This document shows, piece after piece, positions 50,686 through 63,100 of a DNA stretch of 64,000 bases; position 1 is the first letter of the stretch; each line of letters begins with the position of its first letter. The notes under the pieces are model-generated. The model was not told where the DNA came from, made no database searches, and saw only the letters and a list, made by a program, of their open reading frames with translations. Location of the stretch: NCBI RefSeq assembly GCF_026151205.1, contig NC_087076.1, forward strand, positions 21,074,828 to 21,138,827, given 5' to 3'. The DNA comes from Bolinopsis microptera (Eukaryota > Ctenophora > Tentaculata > Lobata > Bolinopsidae). Made by a program: the position numbers and the translations under genes.

Positions 50686-51199
50686 GGGGTCGTTCACATA
50701 TTACGTAATCAGCCGAGGGGGGGGGGGGGGTTCCCAAATGCTTGAAGTTGATTACGGGGGCAGGGGGGTTTTGGTCGTTGATTATGTAATCAAAATTTTA
50801 TTTTTTATCCTCTAGAATAATAACAATTTGACAATATTTTAATTCAAATTCCACTCAATTTCATTAAATTTGGAAATTGATCGAATATCCGGCTATAATT
50901 ATAGTATTAGTAAGTAGTTTAGAAGGTGCTTGGCCGGATATCATAACAATGATTTCGGCTTATCGTGATAGCATGATCAGGGTAGCATGAAACGTAGAGA
51001 AAAGTGTTTTCTATGGAAAAAAAATCAAAGGGGGGGGGGGGGGGGGGGGTCGGGTCTCTCGATTACAATTTATTACGGACTGGGGGAGGGGGTTTGGGGG
51101 GGGGGGGGGGGTCGGGGTCGGGTCTTGATTACAATTGATTACGGAGGGGCTCGGGGTAAAATTGCTAGAATATTGATTACGTAATCTGTGAACGACTCC
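50686..51199. mobile_element. 514-bp MITE of the GGGGTCGTTCAC family
   Basis: The left end GGGGTCGTTCACATATTACG and the right end, reverse-complemented GGAGTCGTTCACAGATTACG, define terminal inverted repeats of about 27 bp. TTA flanks both ends (50,683-50,685 and 51,200-51,202), a probable 3-bp target duplication. The interior is AT-rich with several long G-runs next to GATTACAATTGATTACGG-type repeats. It belongs to the same family as 37,662-37,830 and encodes no transposase. Confidence 0.8.
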
Positions 51200-52586
51200 T
51201 TATAGCTTTATAGGTATGTCACCTCAAATTTTGAAATTTGTTAGTTCGTGACCAATTTTAGCCGGTTTGAGATTATTATAACAGTCTATATTGAAAGTTT
51301 ACTAAAAATAAACCCCCTTGACAAAGAGCTCGACAGACTAAGGTGTAAATGTATACAAGTTAAATCTAACACTTGATTAATTTCAGACTCAAATATGCGG
51401 GATATTTCCTCTAATAAAAGGATCTGAAGACATTGATGTGCCGGAAGATTAGTGATAATTGAGGGAGACATGATCACACTGTTATCACTCTTCTGATCAT
51501 CAAAATCTAATTTCAGTGCAGATTATGTACTGGGTCGGTTAGAATAATCCATGAACTAGCTAATCAAATTTTGGGCGTTAAAAATGTATGGCTCTACCAA
51601 CTCCCTTGCAAAAATGACAGTCACGGAAAAATCCTTTCAATTATGATAAGCCACCACGCAACTAAAATCCGTGTCAATCATGTGAAATGATTATTATGAC
51701 TAGTAGTATAATTCTTGACACCTTGAATTCATGGAAATAATTGGAATTCATTCTTTAAAGTTCAGATATTCGCCTGTTACTCTCTTAATGGGGAAACTAC
51801 TTAAAATTAAAACGTGATATGATTCGCCGTTAAGTCTCATCCTCAGCTTTCCTGACCGACACGACACGCTGTCTTTATACATGATATATATCATGTAGTT
51901 CAGTCTTGTCAATGTGACACAAATTTATTCAGACTGAAAATTTGTCAAAAGTGGGCAAATAAAACGACCGGTTAGAGTCAATCTGAAATTAAAACCTGTT
52001 CCAAATACAGACACAGTGTTATATTCTATATTTACAACAAAAATTATTCGATTATCAAATTATCAAATCGACTGAACAGTCATTCACAAAATATCTTAAA
52101 TACGAAAAAAGCGTGCTTAAAAGTTTACCCTCGACGGTCGACAGATCGAGCTGAAAACATAAAACTGATAGTCCGGGTCATGTGGGTCGTTTTTATATGC
52201 CTCATAAGAAATCTTTGGAGTTTAGCAGCAAAACGTTGGAACGGAAAAGATAATTAACCCAACCACTATAAAACTTGCGTTGTTTTTAACAAATATTAAC
52301 CAAACTATTGGCATTGCTATCGAGGTTATTTTTGCTGCCAGAAAACTGATATGATATACAGCTGTATATAATAAGCTGTCTGTAAAAACGAGAAACTGTT
52401 GTGTTCTTTGCGATTAGGTGACTTAATCAAATGAACATTGAAAAACAACATTAAATAATCAGTCCCTATAAATGATAAATCAATCGTATATATACAAATT
52501 AAAACTGTTTTGATCGAGACAGTTGAAAAGTTATTCCCGGCGCGGTGGCGGCCTCTTCTCTCTCTTCTCTCTCTTCTCCTTTTCTC
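51200..52586. other. No recognised gene
   Basis: AT-rich spacer downstream of copy B. A TCTTCTCTC microsatellite at about 52,550-52,590 immediately follows copy B's stop and is probably in its 3' UTR. Confidence 0.45.
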
Positions 52587-55500
52587 TTAATCTTCTTTAC
52601 TAGGTTCTATACCTCCACCCTCCTCTACCTCCCTAGCTGCGTTAGATATAACATTATCGTTATTACCTCCCTGTTCTTCAACTGAAATTGTAATTATTTT
52701 AGTAGTAAAAACATTATTCATGTAAATCATTGAAAAGATGATGACTTCTCCTGACACTATATACTTATATACCACAGATGGAAATCAATAAGATGTTCTT
52801 AATAACCTCTCTGAATTTGTCTTTGGTCTGGTTGAGAACCGGGTCTTGAGAATGTCATGGCAGCTAGCACTAAAGTAGCAATAGAGCCAAGTAGTGCAGC
52901 ACCCCCTGGTATTAGTGACATCGTGTCTCTGAATTGTTACAAAACATATAATGAATTGTTATTTGCTAGTTGTAGGTTGCTATATTTACTTAATAGAAGG
53001 AAAACTTGTCGGAGAAAATGAGCGCTATTGATTTTTTAACATTGCCTTAAGGTCCCATAAAACAAGAATGGAGTATGAACTGAAAGTATTACAAAAACAG
53101 GTTGTTTGACAAAAAGTACCTGTAATATTGAGCAGTTGGACAATCCACTGGTGTACAATGGTCAGGATGGAAATGCTGTACCATAGCTATTACAATACCG
53201 TTAGATATTTTATCAAGCAGAGACATTGAACCGTAGACAAACGCGCCAGTGGCCTGAAGATTAGTGATAACGTCAAGTATTAACGAGGAAATTGATTGAA
53301 AATTGTGCAAAACATAAACTTCGTAATCTTATAAAGATAAAATAATTTCAAGATAAAGACTCCTATAGTAGTTACCGTATTAATTCCAATAAGATCAGCA
53401 GTCATGCTGAGAGACATGATCAACATAATACTACTTCCTGCACCAATCAGCGCTGTTGCTCCGTATGTTGGACACGCATTAGCTTTCGGCTGGAAACGGG
53501 CAAGATTAATTTACTAAAATGAGCTAGTGTCCTTGAATACTATTATTCTTCTTCTCAATTTTTAAAAAGTTCGATAATTAAAAAAATGAAAATACACAAG
53601 GAATGTATTATTTTGTTAGTCGGGCGACATCTTAGGTTGTACTGGACCTAACAAGTTTATTGGGGGGGGGGGGGTCCAACTACAAAAAATACGAATACGA
53701 ATTTCAAATTTTAGGGGTGCGTTCGTATTTATTCGTATTTTTTCGTATTTTTTACCAAAATTTTTTTACTCTAGAAATAACGAAATATCCCAGAGAAATG
53801 GATCTATAAATCCATTGGTATTCTCCGTTGTATCTTTGTATATTACACTGTATGACATCAGAGAAGATAAATAAGACGCAGCAAAACTGGTGAACAAATG
53901 AAAATACAATACTACGATTACCTACTAATTAATAATTGGAGTTTAGCTGCTTGTCAATCTCACGTAAGCGTAAATGTCAAAATCACTGGGATATTATCAC
54001 AATTCAGATATTATGATGTATTAATTGTGATTTATAAAGGTCTTTGAATGCTACATCACAGAATATTATTGCCAAATACGCATACTTTTAAAATCTGGTA
54101 AGTTGGGTCCCTAAAACGAAATTTAATCAGCTTCGGCTGAACCCATTATATATTATAATATATAGACTATAATATATGGCACATTCATATTAATATTCTA
54201 TCAGATCTTTCTTTAGATAAACTTATTACACAAAGTAGTCATGGTTATAGTAACAGCTTAAATTCCTTAGGATTAAAAATAGAGAAAAACTTCAAATTCT
54301 CTTAGTGATCTTCAAAACTTCTTTTGATAGGTAAAGCTTACCATCTACATCAGGCTTCACCCAAACATGATAGTTCTGATGGGTAGAACAAAAGGAGTTA
54401 GTGGGTACACGGCAGACAGACGACCTGTCAGCCTTGCTGAGTATATGCGATGTTGACATGAACAGAGCCTGCCCGCGGAACTTGACAGCTTGCTTGAATT
54501 TTTTCTTGTCGAACCAGCCCTTGTCACCAACAGATACACGTTTACAGTCTTTTCCAAGCGATTCACATGGCCGAGAAAGTGACACCCTGGCGATACTGTA
54601 GCCTTTGATTCTCCTTTGGCGTGTATGACCTGCCATTGATGACCGACCGTCGTTCATGAACTTCTCAGCAGCAGTATCAACATGGTACCAACGGCCGTCG
54701 GTTGTGAGAACTCCAGTTGACTGGTTATAAATCTCCATTTCATCATCATCATCATTGGGAGCCTCAAGCTCAGCCTCTTCCCTGTCATCATCATCAACTA
54801 GAGTGTAACAGTCGGGTTCAGTAGGTATATTGAGTTCGCACCCGGACAGCTTTGTGTGAGCACGAATCATATCCTTCCCCATGTCGATGCCTTCCCTGAG
54901 TGCTTTCCTAAGTTTCTTGAGGCTGGTGTCTCTGCCCTTGTACACCCGTGTTTGGTTGGGATTGGGAATCAGTGTCTTCCCCCGAGTGTGTGCAACGTCA
55001 TTCGCAACAAGATGGCTGCCTTTCGCATCAAGCTCAAGGCTCCGATTTTTCCTTGCTGCCCCGTGCACAACCGAAGCACTCGATAGGTTCGTCTGGCGTC
55101 CTTTGTGGAAGCCAGTGCGAAGGAAAGCAAACAATTGTTCGCAAGAGTCGGAAACAAAATGCCAGGGAGCAATATCACAGTCCTTGTACTTAGTTGCACA
55201 TTGGACTAGATAATGAACCATCCCTTCAAGGAGGAGGAGGAGGACTGAGAAGGAAGACGAGGACGAGGAGGACGACTATGAGGAGGACTGAGGACGAGGA
55301 CTGAGGGGAGGAGAACTGGGGGGATGACTGAGGAGGAGAAGGACTGAAGAGGACTGAGGAGGAGGAGGAGTAAAAGGATGAGGACTAAGGACGAGGAGGA
55401 CTGAGGACTGATGACGAGAGCGAGGACGAGGAGGAGGACGACTGTTAAGAACTGAGGAGGACTGAGGAAGGAGGAGGAGGACTGGTGAAGGAGGAGAAGG

Positions 55501-58500
55501 ACTGAGGAGGAGGAGGAGGAGGAGGATGAGGAGGACTGGGGAAGGACTGATGAGGAAGAGGTCTGGGGAGGACTGAGGAGGAGGAGGAGGAGGAGGAGGA
55601 GGAGGAGGAGGAGGAGGAGGAGCACTGGGGAAGGACTGAGGAGGAGTAGGATGACTGAAGAGTATGAGGAAGAGGAGGACTGAGGAGGAGGAGGACTGAG
55701 GAGGAGAAGGAGGAGGGGGAGGAGACTGAGGAGGAGGACTTGGGGAGGACTGAGGAAGGAGGAGGAGGACTGAGGAGGAAGAGGAGGACTGAGGAGGAGG
55801 AGGACTGGGGGAGGACTGATGAGGAGGAGGACTGGGGGAAGACTGAGGAGGAGGAAGAGGACTGTGGAGAAGGAAGAGGAGGAGGACTCAGGAGGAGGAC
55901 TCAGGAGGAGGACTCAGGAGGAGGAGGACTAAGGACGAGAACGACTATGAAGAGGACTGATGAGGAGGAGAAGACGAGGAGGAGGCTGACTGATAGGTAG
56001 GAGAAGGAGGAGGACTGGGGAAGGACTGATGGAGGACTGGGGGAGGACTGAGGAGGAGGAGGAGGACTGAGGAGGAAGAGGATGACTGAGGAGTAGGAGG
56101 AGGAGGGGGAGGAGACTGAGGGGGAGGACTGGAAGAGGACTGATGAGGAGGAGGAGGACCGAGGAAGGAGGAGGAGGACTGAGAAGGAAGACGAGGACGA
56201 GGAGGACGACTATGAGGAGGACTGAGGACGAGGACTGAGGAGGGGGAGGAGAACTGGGGGGATGACTGAGGAGGAGAAGGACTGAGGACGACTGAGGAGG
56301 AAGACTGAAGAGGAATAAAAGGATGAGGACTAAGGACGAGGAGGACTGAGGACGAGTGCGAGGACAAGGCCGACTGATAAGAAGGAGAAGGAGGAGGAGG
56401 AGGAGGAGGAGGAGGAGGAGGACTGGGGAAGGACTGGGGAAGGACTGAGGAGGAGGTCTGGGGGAGGACTGAGAAGGAGGAGGATGACTGAGGAGGAGGA
56501 GGAGGAGGAGGACTGAGGAGGAGGAGGACTGAGGAGGAGAAGGAGGAGGACTGAGGAAGGAGGAGGAGGACTGGGGAAGGAGGAGGAGGACTGAGGAGGA
56601 GGAGGAGGAGAAGGAGGAGGATGAGGAGGACTGGGGAAGGACTGATGAGGAAGAGGTCTGGGGAGGACTGAGGAGGAGGAGGAGGAGGAGGAGGAGGAGG
56701 ACTGGGGAAGGACTGAGGAGGAGGAGGATGAATGAAGAGTATGAGGAAGAGGAGGACTGAGGAGGAGGAGGACTGAGGAGGAGAAGGAGGAGGGGGAGGA
56801 GACTGAGGAGGAGGACTTGGGGAGGACTGAGGAAGGAGGAGGAGGACTGAGGAGGAAGAGGAGGACTGAGGAGGAGGAGGACTGGGGGAGGACTGATGAG
56901 GAGGAGGACTGGGGGAAGACTGAGGAGGAGGAAGAGGACTGTGGAGAAGGAAGAGGAGGAGGACTCAGGAGGAGGACTCAGGAGGAGGACTCAGGAGGAG
57001 GAGGACTAAGGACGAGAACGACTATGAAGAGGACTGATGAGGAGGAGAAGGAAGAGGAGAAGAAGGAGGAGGATGAGGACTGGGGAGGAGGAGGAGGAAT
57101 CAGGAGGAGGAATACTTAAGAGGAGGAGAAGGAGGACTGATGAGAAGGAGGAGGAGGACTGAGGAGGAGGAGGAGGACTCAGAGGACTGAGGAGGAAGAA
57201 GACTTAGGAGGAGAAGACGGCTGAAGGAGGAGGAGGAAGACTCAGGAGGAAGAAGAGTTAGGATGAGGAGGAGGAGGACTGAGGAGGAGGACTCAAGCCA
57301 ATAATAAGCATGTGTCACGATACAAATGTACTTGACTATACATTTAAGGCGTGCAGTGTACTATAGTGATATTATGGTATGTTTAAAGACCGGACCACAA
57401 AATATAACCCGGTACCTAGTGTTGTACTAATACATAATAACAAGTAACAGGGATAAAATCAATGAGCAGAAACAATCGATTTCACAAGAGGCGAAAGCAC
57501 TCGGGTCTGGGAGTACATGATAACTCCAACTAGTAGTGAGCATACTAGCCCCTGCAGTGGAAAAACACATAAAACATACTAATGGAATGTCCAATTGGTT
57601 CGTTTTCTCATCACAATACACAATATTTAGCATACGTATTATGTAGGGGTTCTGGTTGATTTTTCCGATTCCGATTTTGGCCTCATCAACCCTCATATCA
57701 AAAATCGGGTTGGAACCCTCCCCCCCCCCCCCCCCCCCCTCCCAGTTAAATGGACCAATTTCCAATAAAACATAAAATGGATCACAATATATCCCAAATT
57801 TTAATAAAAACGATAAAAAGGGAGCGAATTTCAAAATTTTGTGTGGGTTCATCGTTTTTGTTGTTGCACCCCCAAGTTTTATGTATGATACATGATGGTT
57901 TACATATTATTTTAATGTTTCTTCACTGCTAAGTTGAGCTTAGATCTGATTAATTACGAAGATGTGTGATCTTCTATATTTATCAAAATGACGATTTGTA
58001 AAAAGTACGAAAAAATACGAAAAAATACGAAAAAATACGAATACGAATTTGAAATTTTAGGGGTGCGTTCGTATTTTTTGTAGTTGGACCCCCCCCCCTT
58101 TATTATCGGATGTCTACTTATATTTATTATGATATCATTATGCATTGTAATGGCAATGAAATTTAAATTTTGTTCTACTAAAAAATATAAAATCACCTGG
58201 AACTGGAACCAGAACGAACTGCCCATGATGAGAACAGCTCCAATAATGTAAGTACCCTTCTTCCCAATGTACTTGGAAAGGGGGCGAGTAAGGAAACTAC
58301 CAATCACACTACATATCAGCATCATGAGGGGGTAGTAGGCTATACTTTCTTTCTTCAGAGATAATGATGAGGACTGGGGAAGGACTGATGGAGGACTGGG
58401 GGAGGACTGAGGAGGAGGAGGAGGACTGAGGAGGAAGAGGATGACTGAGGAGTAGGAGGAGGAGGGGGAGGAGACTGAGGGGGAGGACTGGAAGAGGACT

Positions 58501-60077
58501 GATGAGGAGGAGGAGGACCGAGGAAGGAGGAGGAGGACTGAGAAGGAAGACGAGGACGAGGAGGACGACTATGAGGAGGACTGAGGACGAGGACTGAGGA
58601 GGGGGAGGAGAACTGGGGGGATGACTGAGGAGGAGAAGGACTGAGGACGACTGAGGAGGAAGACTGAAGAGGAATAAAAGGATGAGGACTAAGGACGAGG
58701 AGGACTGAGGACGAGTGCGAGGACAAGGCCGACTGATAAGAAGGAGAAGGAGGAGGAGGAGGAGGAGGAGGAGGAGGAGGACTGGGGAAGGACTGGGGAA
58801 GGACTGAGGAGGAGGTCTGGGGGAGGACTGAGAAGGAGGAGGATGACTGAGGAGGAGGAGGAGGAGGAGGACTGAGGAGGAGGAGGACTGAGGAGGAGAA
58901 GGAGGAGGACTGAGGAAGGAGGAGGAGGACTGGGGAAGGAGGAGGAGGACTGAGGAGGAGGAGGAGGAGAAGGAGGAGGATGAGGAGGACTGGGGAAGGA
59001 CTGATGAGGAAGAGGTCTGGGGAGGACTGAGGAGGAGGAGGAGGAGGAGGAGGAGGAGGACTGGGGAAGGACTGAGGAGGAGGAGGATGAATGAAGAGTA
59101 TGAGGAAGAGGAGGACTGAGGAGGAGGAGGACTGAGGAGGAGAAGGAGGAGGGGGAGGAGACTGAGGAGGAGGACTTGGGGAGGACTGAGGAAGGAGGAG
59201 GAGGACTGAGGAGGAAGAGGAGGACTGAGGAGGAGGAGGACTGGGGGAGGACTGATGAGGAGGAGGACTGGGGGAAGACTGAGGAGGAGGAAGAGGACTG
59301 TGGAGAAGGAAGAGGAGGAGGACTCAGGAGGAGGACTCAGGAGGAGGACTCAGGAGGAGGAGGACTAAGGACGAGAACGACTATGAAGAGGACTGATGAG
59401 GAGGAGAAGGAAGAGGAGAAGAAGGAGGAGGATGAGGACTGGGGAGGAGGAGGAGGAATCAGGAGGAGGAATACTTAAGAGGAGGAGAAGGAGGACTGAT
59501 GAGAAGGAGGAGGAGGACTGAGGAGGAGGAGGAGGACTCAGAGGACTGAGGAGGAAGAAGACTTAGGAGGAGAAGACGGCTGAAGGAGGAGGAGGAAGAC
59601 TCAGGAGGAAGAAGAGTTAGGATGAGGAGGAGGAGGACTGAGGAGGAGGACTCAAGCCAATAATAAGCATGTGTCACGATACAAATGTACTTGACTATAC
59701 ATTTAAGGCGTGCAGTGTACTATAGTGATATTATGGTATGTTTAAAGACCGGACCACAAAATATAACCCGGTACCTAGTGTTGTACTAATACATAATAAC
59801 AAGTAACAGGGATAAAATCAATGAGCAGAAACAATCGATTTCACAAGAGGCGAAAGCACTCGGGTCTGGGAGTACATGATAACTCCAACTAGTAGTGAGC
59901 ATACTAGCCCCTGCAGTGGAAAAACACATAAAACATACTAATGGAATGTCCAATTGGTTCGTTTTCTCATCACAATACACAATATTTAGCATACGTATTA
60001 TGTAGGGGTTCTGGTTGATTTTTCCGATTCCGATTTTGGCCTCATCAACCCTCATATCAAAAATCGGGTTGGAACCC

Positions 60078-60109
<32 letters not shown>

Positions 60110-63100
60110 AGTTAAATGGACCAATTTCCAATAAAACATAAAATGGATCACAATATATAATCCCAAATTTTAATAAAAAACGATAAAAAGGGAGCGAATT
60201 TCAAAATTTTGTGTGGGTTCATCGTTTTTGTTGTTGCACCCCCAAGTTTTATGTATGATACATGATGGTTTACATATTATTTTAATGTTTCTTCACTGCT
60301 AAGTTGAGCTTAGATCTGATTAATTACGAAGATGTGTGATCTTCTATATTTATCAAAATGACGATTTGTAAAAAGTACGAAAAAATACGAAAAAATACGA
60401 AAAAATACGAATACGAATTTGAAATTTTAGGGGTGCGTTCGTATTTTTTGTAGTTGGACCCCCCCCCCTTTATTATCGGATGTCTACTTATATTTATTAT
60501 GATATCATTATGCATTGTAATGGCAATGAAATTTAAATTTTGTTCTACTAAAAAATATAAAATCACCTGGAACTGGAACCAGAACGAACTGCCCATGATG
60601 AGAACAGCTCCAATAATGTAAGTACCCTTCTTCCCAATGTACTTGGAAAGGGGGCGAGTAAGGAAACTACCAATCACACTACATATCAGCATCATGAGGG
60701 GGTAGTAGGCTATACTTTCTTTCTTCAGAGATAATGATGAGGTGAGATAAAGAGGGAGGTAGACTTGAGGGACATTTACTGCTATCCGAGTAAACATGTA
60801 CATTATTCCAACCTGTTGATGGTATAGAGTTTGAGTGAATGTATAGTAAAGTATATAAATGTATAGTTTTTATTATGAAGCATACCTATTTCTCAAGAAG
60901 CAATACCGGATACTATGCGGTATTATCTCTCCAAACACTGAATGATTAGAATAGCTGCTAACATGTCGTCAAGAGAATGCATGAATACCTTATTCATAAT
61001 AATAAATTGCAGTTATACAGATGCTAAAGTGTACACACATCTATAATATACAAACAAAACAATGTACTACAATAGCAGAGTTTAGTTAAATCATCTCACC
61101 AAGTAAAACTTCTTGTTATTTAGCCAGCATCTAATGGTACGTTGGGTAGGTTTTGGTCCCAGGAGGTCAGCTCCCTCTTCCTCTTGTGACCGCAGTTCCT
61201 CATCTGAAGACTCACGGACCATCACGTGAAACAGAAGGGAAAATAGCAAACCCGTCCCGATAACTATCAAACTTAGATACTGAAAAGCTCTGGCGTCTCC
61301 AGGACCAAGGGGTTCCATGTTGGATCCGTAAGCGTGCAGTAAATACCACATCAAGAGATACACTGCTATTCCACACACAAACGTTAGGCCCGATCTGAGT
61401 GTTGTTAAGTGTTTACTGTTTGTATTCTAATAAAATTGGCCAGATAACTGTTCGGTCGACTACGACCATTTGATAATCAATTATGTTCAACAAATGACCT
61501 TTTACTCAGGGACGTAGCCAGGATTTTTCTTTGAGGGGGGCTGTCGGCGAGGGAAGCGAGCCGACGCGTCCAATCAAGCTGCGCAGCGAGCGAAGCGAGC
61601 AAGCTGTGGCAGGGGTCTGGGGGCGCAGCCCCCAGCGGGGTCCAGGGGCGGAGCCCCTTGGCGGGGGCTAGGGGGGCGCAGCCCCCCGGAAATTTTTTGC
61701 GAAACAGGGTGTTTTAGACGACATTTGGCATTAAAGAAATTTGTAGGACAGCAATAAACTGGGATTGAAAAGAATCAAGTACTCACGTAAATTTGGTAAC
61801 TTCACAACAGCAATCTGCATTCTCCAATCAGAATTTACGACTTACTCAGGCCTCATCGTCTTAAGATTTTTACATTTCCTACGGTCTAGGGGACACTATT
61901 GACTATAATTATAGAAGTCTTCTAGAATGTTTGCTTGGATTTAATGACATATATTTACTAATCCACAGTTCAAATCTTTGACTGACTGCAGTCATAAACA
62001 CAGCAGTGGCGTAACGTTGCCTGTTGGCGCCCCCCTGCCGAAAAAAGCGCCCCCCCTGTTGGCGCCCCCTCCCCTTTTGGTGCCCCTCCCTAAAATTGAA
62101 CAAATTAGGTGATTTTAGAGAATACGCCGGTAAAATCTCTAAAAAGTGTGTATCTAGAGCAAAACGCGCAGTTTTGCTAGTACTTTAGTTAAGTTTTCGA
62201 AATTGTCCCACATTCAAACGACGATTTGGCGCCCCCCTAAGACGGCGCCCCCCTGCACAGCGGGGTCAGCAGGGCCTTTCGTTACGCCACTGAAACACAG
62301 CCCAGTTACCAGGCGACCATGGGGACTAGGGGGCTTATCTTTTTTAAGGGGGTCGATTTTTTCCGGGGGGGGGGCTGCCGCCCCCTAGCCCCCCCTGGCT
62401 ACGTGCCTGCTTTTACTCTAGTCTTATGACTGAGTGTTGAAAATTTATTTTCTGGCAGAAAGCTAGAAATTTGACCACTACGAATTTGTCTAAAACTTAA
62501 GGATAAACCTTTAGTTCGACTGGGAAAGGGTTTTAAACAATGGCAAGTTTTGTAGATGGTCACCCTTAAATAGTGGAAGACTTGACTAAAAGATCACACG
62601 ACGAAGAGATATTCGGCTAATCCAAATTTTGGCTATCCGTACTGCATGCATGAATCATGATTGAACGTATATCGGTATATAATATAACTGATCACATGAC
62701 GCGCGCGCGTACGTATAATCATGTGACTTTTTTTACTAACGATATGAAATTTTCATCAAAAATATTTCTTCGCGCGTTCCAAATATTCAAACTAAATTTG
62801 TTGTCTTGCATTGTGACAGTGCCAAAGAATTAGCGGTACTGCAGTATGAAAGTGTTACTGACTCAATTCCAATATTCACAATTTTCCCCAATGTTTTTAG
62901 TTGTGCGGATCAATCCTAGATAAAGATACCCATTTTACTCACGACGAGAAATATCCATTCACATTATGCTCCATCTACATCGGACGTACGATGTACATAT
63001 GTCTATTTTTTATTTTTGTTCCTACTCTGATATGAGCAGGAACTGATAAAGAAGATGAGTTAATAAATGCGTCATAAAACTATCTGAATTTATTTAATGG

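Larger units (their letters stand above)
56012..60740. repeat. 2.36-kb near-identical tandem duplication
   Basis: Unit 1 (56,012-58,370, 2,359 bp) and unit 2 (58,371-60,740, 2,370 bp) are adjacent copies. They span part of the GGA satellite, unique intron sequence and part of a copy-B exon. By eye they differ by little more than a C-run length, a 3-bp and a 1-bp indel. The join at 58,366-58,374 (GATGAGGACTGGG) fuses exon sequence to satellite through a GAGG shared by both sides. Either a very recent duplication or an assembly artefact would explain such identity. Confidence 0.95.

Noticed and set aside
50500-50745. 81-codon plus-strand frame
   Set aside because: It crosses one MITE and enters a second, so its coding sense is accidental.
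53041-53060. Second copy of the AAGGTCCCATA MITE end
   Set aside because: Only about 12 bp match and no opposite end was found.
57459-57551. Functional last exon of an MFSD12-like gene
   Set aside because: The phase does not fit either gene's preceding exon, and a real terminal exon pair for copy B exists at 52.6-52.9 kb. Kept only as a weak feature.
55206-59677. Many long frames in the GGA satellite (Glu/Gly/Arg-rich on plus, Ser/Pro/Leu-rich on minus)
   Set aside because: They are direct translations of low-complexity GGA repeats, duplicated with the satellite, and have no start context or domain.
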